Positions 44,508 to 52,769 of a DNA stretch of 64,000 nt are shown here, one piece after another. The stretch covers positions 434,001-498,000 of the forward strand of contig CP073749.1 of NCBI GenBank assembly GCA_024398055.1, given 5' to 3'. Origin of the DNA: a bacterium SCSIO 12741 (GTDB taxonomy: Bacteria; Bacteroidota; Bacteroidia; Flavobacteriales_G; Salibacteraceae). Each line of letters begins with the position of its first letter. The stretch's first letter is position 1. The notes beneath the pieces were generated by a model. It made no database searches, had not been told where the DNA came from, and worked only from the letters and a program-made list of their open reading frames with translations. Both the position numbers and the translations under genes were made by a program.

Positions 44508-45299
44508 CTACTCATTTAGATCAACATACCTTGTCAACTCACCTCTTTTCTCTTTCGCTACCAATCTATTTCTATCCAAAAGAGGAATTTCCCTAATTAT
44601 TTGAAACTCGTAGCCCAGGATAGAGTCCATTTCATAATTATATTCTGGAACGACGTGACAGCGGAAATAAATTCCGGTTTTGGCAAAATGAGCCCAAAAT
44701 ATACCTCCCTCATCAGGAGACCAAGGATTTGCACGAAATGGATATCCGCCCTTACTTCTAATATAATCTGCGACTCCTAAACTATCTAAAGAATCCATTT
44801 TAAAACTAAAAACCCGCCAATGAATATCGTATTCGCAATCCTTAATATCATCATAGATATAGGGGAAATAGGGATTTTTACTGATTTCCTGTGCAAATGG
44901 ATTTTCGGGATCGACCTTATTTGTATCAATAGATTCCACGGTGTCTTGGGCCGGATCAATTTCCACAAAATCAGATAGGAATTCTGAATTGAATTCTTCC
45001 CTTTCCTGCTCCAACAGTCTTTCAACTAAATCATAATATTGGTTTGAACAGGTCAGCGAACTAACATCATATTGAATGGAAGTATCCCCTATCGTCTTAA
45101 CGAATTGAGGTTGGCCACAGGGCATAGACACGCATCGATACCCATCATCGACCAGGGCCTTGAGGTTTAAATTCGGATTGAGTTCAAAGGGATGCCAATA
45201 GGGTTCACGATCTATTTCTGGCTGACTGACGGTGTGCGTAATCCAGGCTGATGCCATCATCCCGAGAAACAACAGGATGATCCAGTGGTAGGTTTTCAT
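44508..45299 (-). CDS. Hypothetical membrane-anchored or secreted protein
   Basis: 263-aa protein with an N-terminal hydrophobic segment (IILLFLGMMASAWITH). The soluble part is rich in acidic and aromatic residues. Cysteines (CVSMPCG, LTCSN, KDCEYD, FRCH) could form disulfides outside the cytoplasm. No domain was recognised. It is more A+T-rich than nearby metabolic genes, and it is convergent with the VOC gene. Confidence 0.7.
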   Translation of the reverse strand: MKTYHWIILLFLGMMASAWITHTVSQPEIDREPYWHPFELNPNLNLKALVDDGYRCVSMPCGQPQFVKTIGDTSIQYDVSSLTCSNQYYDLVERLLEQEREEFNSEFLSDFVEIDPAQDTVESIDTNKVDPENPFAQEISKNPYFPYIYDDIKDCEYDIHWRVFSFKMDSLDSLGVADYIRSKGGYPFRANPWSPDEGGIFWAHFAKTGIYFRCHVVPEYNYEMDSILGYEFQIIREIPLLDRNRLVAKEKRGELTRYVDLNE

Positions 45300-45358
45300 G
45301 GTAGCTCTTTTATTTAAGCATCAAGCAAAAATTCCGCCAAAAAAGTGCCGACCGAACT

Positions 45359-46045
45359 CTACTTTAATCCTAGGGTATAAAATCCCGTCAGGTGCATCAC
45401 TTCTCCTGCAAATTCGCGATCGGGCTCGTCTATAATTTCAGTACTTACTTCTCGAAATCCGGCATCGCGAAAGAGCTTTTCCACTTCACTCCTATCGTAC
45501 TTGCTAAAGCCGTAGTTCGTGGCTTCCATTTGCTCCAGGCAATCTCGATCGCGGTAGCCATTTACGATTCTTCCACCAGGTTTCAGAACTCTCAAAAGCT
45601 CTTTTGCGTTATCCAGAGGCTGAGGCCAGAAATACAGGGTATTTGTACTCACAATGACGTCAAAAGAATGCTCGGCAAATGGAAGCTTTTCAATAGACGC
45701 TTCCACAAATCGCACCCGTTGCTGGTCGACAAGGGTATTATTGAGTCGTTGAGCCTCTTCTACCATGGTTGCAGAAAAATCGGCACCCGTATAACTCAGG
45801 TTTTCCGACTGGCTTAAAAGTTCGGGGATATAGAATCCATTACCCATCCCAATTTCCAAAATCTGTTCTCCGTCTTGGGCCTTAAGCAATTGATAGGCAT
45901 TTCGGGTAATGTGTTCGTTACCCTGATTCATTACCTCGGCTACCTTCTTTCCCAAATCACCTTCGGGTTGACGCAGTTGTTTGGCCAATTCCTGAGGAGT
46001 CATTCCTTCTTTGGGCTCGGGTATTTTATCTCCTAACGTTTTCAT
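45359..46045 (-). CDS. Class I SAM-dependent methyltransferase
   Basis: 228-aa methyltransferase (Methyltransf_11 type). Motif I is ILEIGMGNGFYIPEL, the acidic loop is YTGADFSATMVEEAQ, and DVIVSTNTLYFWPQP and LLRVLKPGGRIV follow in order. The substrate is unknown. The next gene upstream ends 16 bp away, so they may be an operon. Confidence 0.9.
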   Translation of the reverse strand: MKTLGDKIPEPKEGMTPQELAKQLRQPEGDLGKKVAEVMNQGNEHITRNAYQLLKAQDGEQILEIGMGNGFYIPELLSQSENLSYTGADFSATMVEEAQRLNNTLVDQQRVRFVEASIEKLPFAEHSFDVIVSTNTLYFWPQPLDNAKELLRVLKPGGRIVNGYRDRDCLEQMEATNYGFSKYDRSEVEKLFRDAGFREVSTEIIDEPDREFAGEVMHLTGFYTLGLK

Positions 46046-46061
46046 GCTGCTAAACTAATGG

Positions 46062-46634
46062 CTATTTGATGTCATCGGTAAAATGACCGCCATGTTTTCC
46101 CCGTGAAAACTTCTCCGCATTAAAGGCCTTGGATTGCCCTTTGGGAATGGAAAGACTCTGCCAATCGGATCCTTGATATTGTTTTCCCATCAGAACAATT
46201 TGGCCCACATGATAGGCATAGTGACACAACTGACGGTTAACGGCATCAACAATGGTGTGCGCCTGATTCCTGATGTAGACGGGAGTGGAAAAATTGTCCT
46301 CATTCACCGAGTCCAGAGCAGAATAGAGACAATTCCAGCCTTCCTCCCATTTGGTAAGAAGCTCCTCCCGGGATTGAATCAAGTCTTCAAATTCCTGATC
46401 TCTCTGACGCCACTCTTTTTCTCCATCGGCGGTTAAAAAATCGGTCCAGCGTGAGCGCATATTACCCCACATATGATTGACCACTATGGCAATCGAATTT
46501 CCATCGGAATGATCTTTTTTAAAAAGGTCCTCATCGGATAGTTGGTCAAAAGTTTTGCTCCCCAGAGCTTGGTAGTATTCAAATTGTTTTCGGGCACTAA
46601 TTATGTAATTGGCCTCGATGTTCTTCTTCTCCAT
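46062..46634 (-). CDS. DUF1572/DinB-like family protein
   Basis: 190-aa protein of the DinB/YfiT-like four-helix family. NSIAIVVNHMWGNMRSRWTDFL carries a metal-binding His, and RQLCHYAYHVGQIVLMGK carries the two later His ligands (H..HxxQ pattern). Such proteins are thiol- or metal-dependent enzymes of mostly unknown role. I start at the ATG at 46634 (MEKKNIE) because the homologous region begins there. Confidence 0.85.
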   Translation of the reverse strand: MEKKNIEANYIISARKQFEYYQALGSKTFDQLSDEDLFKKDHSDGNSIAIVVNHMWGNMRSRWTDFLTADGEKEWRQRDQEFEDLIQSREELLTKWEEGWNCLYSALDSVNEDNFSTPVYIRNQAHTIVDAVNRQLCHYAYHVGQIVLMGKQYQGSDWQSLSIPKGQSKAFNAEKFSRGKHGGHFTDDIK

Positions 46635-46663
46635 TCGTTCTATCAAAGCGAAGAAGGTAAGGC

Positions 46664-47110
46664 TTATTTTTTACAAAATTTACCTTGTTCTAATTTCTGA
46701 TCAACTTCAGCAATCTCCTCCTCTGAAAACTTGTATAATTCCAAATCGATAAATACCTGATCAGCGCCATCCAGATGAAGTTTGAGCTTGTCAAATTTTC
46801 GCTCATAGGATGCCAATTCTTTCTCCCGATCGATACTAAAAGCTTCGCCATCCTGATGACCTCGAATAAAGGAATCGTCGATTTCAAAATCATAACTACG
46901 GAGCTTCTTTATTCTTTGGTTAGCATGAACGATCACATAGATACCGAACAGAACAAAAAAGCCATGATTCAGAATATCCCCCCAATTTTGAAAAAGCCCC
47001 TGACCACGGGTAGCAGCAATAGCCATTTGAACCAAGCCAACAAAAAGAAGAAGTCCCCCAAGGAAGAAGTTTCTGGTCAGTTTAGCGCGGTTATTTTTGG
47101 TTGTGTACAT
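46664..47110 (-). CDS. Hypothetical two-helix membrane protein
   Basis: 148-aa protein with two membrane segments (about 13-35 and 46-64). A soluble C-terminal part follows (RSYDFEIDDSFIRGHQDGEAFSID...), resembling small PH-like domain membrane proteins of Bacteroidota. It ends in EQGKFCKK. No function is known. It lies just upstream of the DUF1572 gene. Confidence 0.75.
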   Translation of the reverse strand: MYTTKNNRAKLTRNFFLGGLLLFVGLVQMAIAATRGQGLFQNWGDILNHGFFVLFGIYVIVHANQRIKKLRSYDFEIDDSFIRGHQDGEAFSIDREKELASYERKFDKLKLHLDGADQVFIDLELYKFSEEEIAEVDQKLEQGKFCKK

Positions 47111-47148
47111 GGCTCAATGTTTTGTTCGAAGCCAAATGTAATAATTGA

Positions 47149-47180
47149 CAAAAAAAACTGCCCGCAAATGCGAGCAGTTC
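47149..47180 (-). terminator. Terminator of secreted paralogue 1
   Basis: On the minus strand a stem ACTGCTCGC / GCGGGCAGT with a 4-nt loop is followed by eight Ts, about 45 bp after the stop codon at 47224. Confidence 0.88.
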
Positions 47181-47223
47181 AAAATGTCTAATCCGGTCTC
47201 TGAGCCACCGGAAACTGAAGCGA

Positions 47224-47643
47224 TTAATTGATGGTAACTACCGCATCGAAACACGGTGCACCACTGCCCCAATTTAGGGTTACGGTAGCCCCGGCACAGG
47301 GGTTCGTCATCGTTGTTGTTGTAAGCCCAATAGCTGGCCCAATATGCCACCACACAGCGGGTGAACATAAACTGGTACAACCTCCTCCGGTATCATCCCA
47401 AACGAGACGCATATAAGTGGTAAATGGGTGAGCTGGATCTCCTTGAAACATCATCCCTGTTCCGGGTGGAATATGGGTTAAAGGTGAAGTGATCATGGGC
47501 ATTCCATTAACACAACCTGCATAGGATGCAGCAACAACGCAGAAATCGAATCCGCTGTTGTTTTGTACCCAAACCTGATTGTGTTGAGCAGATAGGGCAA
47601 AAGCGAATAATGTAAACAGAGAAATAAGGTATAGCTTTTTCAT
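47224..47643 (-). CDS. Small secreted protein, paralogue 1
   Basis: 139-aa secreted protein with a signal peptide (YLISLFTLFAFALSAQ) and a mature part starting HNQVWVQNNSGFDFCV. It has six cysteines and a glycine/threonine-rich body ending in PCFDAVVTIN. No known family was recognised; the fold is probably an all-beta, disulfide-stabilised domain. It has a near-identical neighbour (47946-48364) with a conserved promoter and leader, so the pair arose by a recent duplication of a whole transcription unit. Confidence 0.78.
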   Translation of the reverse strand: MKKLYLISLFTLFAFALSAQHNQVWVQNNSGFDFCVVAASYAGCVNGMPMITSPLTHIPPGTGMMFQGDPAHPFTTYMRLVWDDTGGGCTSLCSPAVWWHIGPAIGLTTTTMTNPCAGATVTLNWGSGAPCFDAVVTIN

Positions 47644-47675
47644 AGTTTTAAGTTTAAGTGTTCAAAAAGGTCGAT

Positions 47676-47715
47676 GAGTTCGCTCAGAGAAATCGAACAA
47701 CCCACTCAAATATAG
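47676..47715 (-). promoter_or_regulatory. Promoter and conserved leader of paralogue 1
   Basis: This 40-bp stretch is identical to 48395-48434. It contains a perfect TATATTTG -7 element (47707-47714). The transcribed part can form a GTTCG/CGAAC hairpin in the 5' leader. Confidence 0.65.
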
Positions 47716-47945
47716 ATAATTAGACCTAACAAAACGCTCATAGGTAAGGTTACTCTCCCACCTTGTAATTTTCGTTTCCCAGTGGAAAGGATATCAAATT
47801 GAAGTGACCGATATCTACCTCAGAATGAGCACGTATTGAGAGAAATTGGAGGGTAAAGGCTGGACAGTGGTTAGGTAGCGTTGAAAGGTTGAATGATTCA
47901 AAGAGAAACCCGGCCTCTGAGCCACCGGATTTCGTTTTCAAATGG

Positions 47946-48364
47946 TTAATTAATTTCTACTACGGCATCTATACAAGGGCCACCGCTGTTCCAATCAATT
48001 TGAACAGATGCTCCCATGCATGGATTATTAAAAGTAGTTGACCAAACTCCAAATGCCGGACCTATTTGAGTCCAACCCGCTCCGCCACAAAGGCTCATGC
48101 AACTCCCCCGGTATCATCCCAAAGAATGCGCAACCAAGTGGTAAAGGGGTGAGCTGGATCACCTTGAAACATGGCTCCGCTTCCCGGTGGAATATGAGTT
48201 ACAGGGGAACTCATTACGGGAGTGCCATTTGGACATCCTGCATAAGAGATAGCACCAACACAGAAGTCAAATCCGCTGTTGTTTTGAACCCACACTTGGT
48301 TGTGCTGGGCCGACAGTGCAAAAGCGAAAAAAGTAAATAAAGAAATAAAGATTAGTCTTTTCAT
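47946..48364 (-). CDS. Small secreted protein, paralogue 2 (apparent frameshift)
   Basis: Paralogue of the gene at 47224. The first frame runs from 48364 through the signal peptide and HNQVWVQNNSGFDFCV, then stops at 48095 after WDDTGGVA. The remaining C-terminal half (CMSLCGGAGWTQIGPAFG... to PCIDAVVEIN) is present in the next frame, ending at 47946. It aligns with the intact paralogue through to the last residue. The break is at a G5 run on the coding strand (48105-48109). Adding one G restores the reading frame and gives about 139 aa. A sequencing error is likely. Confidence 0.72.
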
Positions 48365-48394
48365 AGTTGTAAGTTTAAGTTATCGAAGGCTGAA

Positions 48395-48434
48395 GAGTTC
48401 GCTCAGAGAAATCGAACAACCCACTCAAATATAG
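48395..48434 (-). promoter_or_regulatory. Promoter and conserved leader of paralogue 2
   Basis: This is identical to the 40 bp at 47676-47715, with the TATATTTG -7 element at 48426-48433 and the same leader hairpin. Confidence 0.65.
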
Positions 48435-48484
48435 GGATTTAGAACTTGGACAGAATATCCCATGGTGACTGGGCGTGCCCGTTA

Positions 48485-48492
48485 TACTTTTG
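48485..48492 (+). promoter_or_regulatory. Candidate -7 element of the ECF sigma operon
   Basis: TACTTTTG on the plus strand matches TAnnTTTG. If used, transcription starts near 48498 and the sigma gene must start downstream, favouring the TTG at 48513. Confidence 0.4.
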
Positions 48493-48512
48493 GCCTTGAA
48501 AGCGTAACCGCA

Positions 48513-49118
48513 TTGACGGAATCGGAGTTAATAGAAGCCCTCAGAGCAAAGAGTGAAATAGCCTTGCGACAACTTATCCAGGACTATTCGGATAGGGTGT
48601 ATAATGTGGTGTTAAACCTGGTTCAAAACAAAGAAGACGCTGAGGAACTTTACTCGGATGTATTTCTTGAAGTATTTCAATCCATTTCCAAATTTCGGGA
48701 CGGATCAAGCCTCTATACCTGGGTATATCGCATCGCGGTAAACAAATCCCTGGATCATCTTCGAAAGAAAAAACGCAAAAAGAGATTGGCGTCCATTTTT
48801 AGCTTGAGTTTTCTCCAGGAAGAACGAGGGTTGGAACCAGCTCATTTCGATCATCCGGGAGTTTTACTGGAACAAAAGGAAAACGCAGCACTTTTTTACG
48901 CCGCCCTTAATCAACTTCCTGAACGTCAAAAAGCAGCCTATGTCCTGCGGCACATTGAAGGCAGAAGCCAACCAGAGATTGCGGAGATCCTGGAAACTTC
49001 CGTTTCATCAGTTGAATCACTCTTGAGTCGATCGAAGGCGGGTCTCAAAAAAATAGTGTCAAATCATTTTCATTTCTCCGAAGGAAATCGAAAAAACAAA
49101 CGTCCAAATAACAAATGA
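48513..49118 (+). CDS. ECF-type RNA polymerase sigma factor
   Basis: About 201-aa extracytoplasmic-function sigma factor. Region 2 is RQLIQDYSDRVYNVVLNLVQNKEDAEELYSDVFLEVF and the WVYRIAVNKSLDHLRK stretch. Region 4 is LPERQKAAYVLRHIEGRSQPEIAEILETSVSSVESLLSRSK. I favour the TTG start at 48513 (translating as M-TESELIEALR) because most family members begin there and a -7 element overlaps the upstream ATG-initiated segment. The alternative ATG is at 48462. The stop overlaps the start of the next gene (ATGA), a typical sigma/anti-sigma arrangement. Confidence 0.9.
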   Translation: MTESELIEALRAKSEIALRQLIQDYSDRVYNVVLNLVQNKEDAEELYSDVFLEVFQSISKFRDGSSLYTWVYRIAVNKSLDHLRKKKRKKRLASIFSLSFLQEERGLEPAHFDHPGVLLEQKENAALFYAALNQLPERQKAAYVLRHIEGRSQPEIAEILETSVSSVESLLSRSKAGLKKIVSNHFHFSEGNRKNKRPNNK

Positions 49119-49381
49119 AGAAGGAAGAGAGAGTCGAAGAAGTGCTAAATAGCCTGGAAGGAATGAAGCGTGCAGAAGCTTCTCCATTTTGGGAAGAACG
49201 CATCATTCAACGTATCCAACAACCTCAACTAAGGGCTTGGTCACGTCAGGAAATAATAACCTTTTCATTGAGTGGATTGTGCGTCTTGTTGCTGTTGGTT
49301 AACACCATCGTTATCTCAGGAAGCAGGCAGGAAACGTCCCCGACCCCATCCAGCAACAACACCTTTTATCTCTACGAATGA
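49115..49381 (+). CDS. Small single-pass membrane protein, probable anti-sigma factor
   Basis: 88-aa protein with a charged cytoplasmic N-terminus, including SPFWEERIIQRIQQPQ, one membrane segment (about 46-68, IITFSLSGLCVLLLLVNTIVI) and a short outer tail. Size, topology and position directly after the sigma gene (ATGA overlap) resemble short anti-sigma proteins such as CnrY. It is overlapped by 4 bp with the next gene. No zinc-binding HxxxCxxC motif is present. Confidence 0.75.
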   Translation: MKKEERVEEVLNSLEGMKRAEASPFWEERIIQRIQQPQLRAWSRQEIITFSLSGLCVLLLLVNTIVISGSRQETSPTPSSNNTFYLYE

Positions 49382-49857
49382 GCATGCAAAATCGATCTCG
49401 CATAGTATTGATATTGGTGGTGATCCTGGTGGTTCTCAACGTGGGTGTACTCAGCTTTTTTATGTTTCAACCTCACCATCCTCCTCATCCCAGACCGGAT
49501 AAGGTATTGAAGGATAAATTGAATCTCACGGAAGATCAATGGGTGAACTACCAAGCGCTAATCCAATCGCATCGATTGCAGATGAAGGCCTTTCAGCAGC
49601 AATCCAAACAGTTGCACGATGAGTTCTTCAATCAATTTGGAGAAACGCAAGAACAGGAACAAAAGGCTGATTCTTTGGCCTCAGAAATTGGACAGCTTCA
49701 AACCCAAATTGAGCGTCAAACCTACCAGCACTTTTCGGAATTGAGAAGATTGCTCTCCGATGAACAAAAAAAGATTTTTGATCAGGAGATAGGAAAAATC
49801 ATGGGTAGAATGATGTCAGGTCCTCCCCATCCACCTAAGAGACCCAAACATCCATAA
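49378..49857 (+). CDS. Membrane-anchored periplasmic Spy/CnrX-like protein
   Basis: 159-aa protein with an N-terminal membrane anchor (IVLILVVILVVLNVGVLSFFMF), a His/Pro-rich linker (PHHPPHPRP) and a helical periplasmic domain. That domain has LTEDQWVNYQ and LSDEQKKIFDQEIGK, the LTxxQ-type motifs of the Spy/CpxP/CnrX family, and the protein ends with another PPHPPKRPKHP stretch. With the sigma and anti-sigma genes it resembles the cnrYXH metal-sensing system. The His-rich segments suggest metal binding (inference). Its stop codon abuts the stop of the opposite-strand gene. Confidence 0.82.
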   Translation: MSMQNRSRIVLILVVILVVLNVGVLSFFMFQPHHPPHPRPDKVLKDKLNLTEDQWVNYQALIQSHRLQMKAFQQQSKQLHDEFFNQFGETQEQEQKADSLASEIGQLQTQIERQTYQHFSELRRLLSDEQKKIFDQEIGKIMGRMMSGPPHPPKRPKHP

Positions 49858-50169
49858 CTACATGGGCTGTCCCCAATTCCAGAAATCCATGAGGTATTCG
49901 GATATTAAGTAAAACAGCCCTGCGGTGAGGCAGGCCGACAGTGCTAACAATAACCATCGTTTCCTTGCTCTTTCCTTTTGTTCTTCCAGCAATTCTGCCT
50001 GAATTTTCTGAAGCTGTTTATCGCTAATTGGGATGGAACGAATTCCTTCCCGTTCATGCTTTAGGTAAAGTACATTGTTTTTGAAGGCCCTCTTCTTTTT
50101 GAGAAGGGCTCGGTTGTTTTTGAGGGTAGTGATCATGTGAAAGATCATCCCTGCGCCTGGTCCGCCCAT
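49858..50169 (-). CDS. Hypothetical small membrane protein
   Basis: 103-aa protein with a basic, partly coiled-coil N-terminal half (LLKKKRAFKNN..., QLQKIQAELLEEQKERARKR). One membrane segment lies near the C-terminus (WLLLALSACLTAGLFYLISEYL). It begins MGGPGAGMIFHM. The pattern is known from small Bacteroidota proteins of unknown role. It is convergent with the Spy-like gene, with the stop codons adjacent. Confidence 0.68.
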   Translation of the reverse strand: MGGPGAGMIFHMITTLKNNRALLKKKRAFKNNVLYLKHEREGIRSIPISDKQLQKIQAELLEEQKERARKRWLLLALSACLTAGLFYLISEYLMDFWNWGQPM

Positions 50170-50372
50170 AATGATTGGTATTAAAATGAAGGAGAGGGTA
50201 CTCCTTTGGTTAGTAATCTATTAAAGATACGAAAAGTTCGGAAATTGTCGGGTATACATTCTCCAATAACCCCTTCGAACTTTTAAGGTTTTGTTAGGTT
50301 CTTTTACGATCCTGTTAATAAACCCAATGGGAAACGGCGCCGTCATTTAGGCAAACACAAACGCTAATTCCT

Positions 50373-51203
50373 ATGAAAACGAATACTCCTTTTTACCTGA
50401 GTTTTTTGCTCTTAGTCTGGGCCCCGAGCTTGCTGCTGGCCCAGTACTGTACTCCTCCAGGATTTCTAAGTATGGGAGGCGTAGGCGAGCCCTTCACACA
50501 CATTGCCAACGTTCAAATCGAAAACCTCAACAATTCCACCAACCTCCCTACCGGACAAGGAAAAGACATCGGCTACCGGCATTGGGACGAACTTCCCAAG
50601 CCCGAGCTTACCCCTGGTTCGAGATACCAGCTTAATGTTGAATTGGCCGATAATCTCGGGCAAGGCATGCACGGAGTCATCTGGATAGACTGGAATGGCG
50701 ATGAGGAGTTTGATGATGCTTCTGAACGTGTGTATTACATGCCAAACACCGGAACCCACAACCTAACTATAGATGTGCCAACCACCGCTAAAACCGGAAC
50801 GATACGTATGCGGATATACTGCGACATGCCATCTACCATGGGGCATATTGATCCAGAACCGTGTGGTTACTTAAATCATCCTACCCATGCCCTTGGTCAA
50901 CATGGAGAAGTGGAAGACTATGACCTGTTGATTGGAGCCTCGCTGGGACTAGAGGACAATCCGCGGTCTTCCACCCTTCATGTATTCCCACAACCCGCTC
51001 AGGAAGTTTTGAACCTCGATTACAAATTGGAACAAGGCACAACTTATTCAATCACCGATATTTATGGTCGCGAAAGACAGTTGGGCGAGGTAAGTCCAGG
51101 GGATGTGCAATTGGACGTTTCGTCATTGCCAAACGGCCAGTACATCCTCTCCATCCGAACAGGCCAAGATTGGGTTAAACAGCGCTTTTTTATAGCCCGT
51201 TAA
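50373..51203 (+). CDS. Secreted GEVED-domain protein with T9SS sorting domain
   Basis: 276-aa secreted protein. A signal peptide (FLLLVWAPSLLLAQ) is followed by a GEVED domain (about 30-185; GVIWIDWNGDEEFDDASERVYY, ending GQHGEVEDYDLLI). A T9SS sorting domain starts near HVFPQPAQEVL. GEVED domains are carried by secreted proteases and adhesins, but here no catalytic domain is attached. The gene stands alone and ends in a clear terminator. Confidence 0.9.
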   Translation: MKTNTPFYLSFLLLVWAPSLLLAQYCTPPGFLSMGGVGEPFTHIANVQIENLNNSTNLPTGQGKDIGYRHWDELPKPELTPGSRYQLNVELADNLGQGMHGVIWIDWNGDEEFDDASERVYYMPNTGTHNLTIDVPTTAKTGTIRMRIYCDMPSTMGHIDPEPCGYLNHPTHALGQHGEVEDYDLLIGASLGLEDNPRSSTLHVFPQPAQEVLNLDYKLEQGTTYSITDIYGRERQLGEVSPGDVQLDVSSLPNGQYILSIRTGQDWVKQRFFIAR

Positions 51204-51223
51204 TTCCCTTGGCGGTTCCACTT

Positions 51224-51276
51224 ATGAAGCCTGCAGGTCATTCGCGTTATGGCCTGCGGCTTTTTGTTTGTATGGC
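51224..51276 (+). terminator. Terminator of the GEVED/T9SS gene
   Basis: The stem AAGCC-GCAGG / CCTGC-GGCTT (with one bulge) is followed by TTTTTGTTT. It overlaps the first ATG of the downstream kinase reading frame (51249), which argues for a later kinase start. Confidence 0.75.
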
Positions 51277-52769
51277 CATTAAAGCTTGCACCTTTGGACC
51301 GGAAATTATTGGTATTTGTTAGCTCGCTGGTAGCCGCCCTCCTGGGCTTGTTGCTTCTGCTCATCTATTGGGGCCAGCGTTCTATTGAGCTAAGGCAAGA
51401 CCTGTTTTTGGACAAGGCCAACTTTGCGGTTCAGCGGGTTCTGCAGGAATACGAAGCCCGGTATTACTGTTTTAATCTCCACGCGGATCTATCCCTACCC
51501 AAATTAGATTCTTTCTTTCTGAAACACCCGGCCATTGCCGATGAAAACGCTCCGGACAAAATTCCGCTTCGGGTAACTACTTCTGAAGGTGATGTTCGCT
51601 CTTTCGAACAAATGCCCTTGGTAGGTCCTGCCCATTTACATGTGTTGATGCAATTTGAGTTTGATGATATTCCGGCTTTTAAGGCAGATTCATCACTTAG
51701 TGGATTTGAACGTTATGTTAGGGAGACGTATAAGCGCTATATCACCGACAAGCAAGGAATTCGACTGTTGGATACCCTCATTTTCGATTCGCTGGTGCAT
51801 CATGCGGTACAACAATACCAACCAGAGGCTGATTTAGCCTACCAAATTCAACTGACCGAAAGCGAAGATGTAGTCTTCTCTAAAGGAAATATAGCCTCGC
51901 CTCTTGCCGATTGGGATGTCACGGGAAGAATGTATTCTGAGGATCAATTGGTGCCTGAATTGGCCTTGTTTGTTCAGGTAACCAATAAGACTGACCTGTT
52001 CGCGAAGCAGATTTGGAATGTCTATTTAAGCGGGGCCTTGTTGGTCTTAATTTCCATGACCATCCTGTTTTACCTGATTCGATTACAAGTCCAACAAAAA
52101 CGGCTACTCCGCATCCAAAAAGACTTTGTCCATGGAATCACCCATGAATTCAACACGCCGATATCGAACATTAATCTGGTGGCCCAAAAGCTGCTTAAAA
52201 CGGATGATGAAAAGGTCAAAAAAGCGGGTAGCATTCTGCAACACGAGGGGAGAAAATTGCAGGCCGGTATAAATCTGGTTCTCACAACGGCCCTGATTGA
52301 GAAAGATGAATTGCTGCTCGATTTCCGCGATGTAGACTTGGGCAATCTACTTCAAGAGCTGGCCGAACGCAACCGCGATACGCTTCTGGAATCGGGCATT
52401 AACTTAACTCTGAGTCTATCGCAAGAATCTATTTTGACCCGAGGAGATGCATTCCACCTGGAGAATGTATTTCAAAGTCTGATCAACAACGCCATTAAAC
52501 ACAGTGGTGCCAATCAACTGGAAATTGATGTGGAAAAGGACTCAGAAGGCCTTTCCATCCGAATTTACGACAACGGCAAAGGGATCGCAGATGACGATCG
52601 AAACAAGATATTTGAAAAGTTCGCAAGCCACGGAAATAAGGGGTCCAAAAACGGCTACGGACTCGGACTTTATTATTCGCGAATGATAGTAAACATGCAT
52701 GGGGGGAGCATAGAATTAGAAACCCAGGTCAGAAAAGGCAGTGCCTTTTCGATCGAATTACCCACCTGA
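51249..52769 (+). CDS. Sensor histidine kinase
   Basis: 506 aa if started at the ATG at 51249; the TTG at 51294 (LDRKLLVF) is a good alternative because the ATG is inside the terminator hairpin of the previous gene. There are two membrane segments (about 20-40 and 255-275) flanking a periplasmic sensor region. A HisKA box follows (FVHGITHEFNTPISNINL), then an ATPase with VFQSLINNAIKHSG, YDNGKGI and GYGLGLYYSR. It is followed with a 1-bp overlap by an OmpR-type regulator, its partner. Confidence 0.92.
   Translation: MACGFLFVWPLKLAPLDRKLLVFVSSLVAALLGLLLLLIYWGQRSIELRQDLFLDKANFAVQRVLQEYEARYYCFNLHADLSLPKLDSFFLKHPAIADENAPDKIPLRVTTSEGDVRSFEQMPLVGPAHLHVLMQFEFDDIPAFKADSSLSGFERYVRETYKRYITDKQGIRLLDTLIFDSLVHHAVQQYQPEADLAYQIQLTESEDVVFSKGNIASPLADWDVTGRMYSEDQLVPELALFVQVTNKTDLFAKQIWNVYLSGALLVLISMTILFYLIRLQVQQKRLLRIQKDFVHGITHEFNTPISNINLVAQKLLKTDDEKVKKAGSILQHEGRKLQAGINLVLTTALIEKDELLLDFRDVDLGNLLQELAERNRDTLLESGINLTLSLSQESILTRGDAFHLENVFQSLINNAIKHSGANQLEIDVEKDSEGLSIRIYDNGKGIADDDRNKIFEKFASHGNKGSKNGYGLGLYYSRMIVNMHGGSIELETQVRKGSAFSIELPT

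Noticed and set aside
47750-47941. 63-codon minus-strand reading frame between the two small secreted paralogues
   Set aside because: It partly overlaps the conserved post-stop hairpin region, shows no protein-like features and has no counterpart downstream of paralogue 1.
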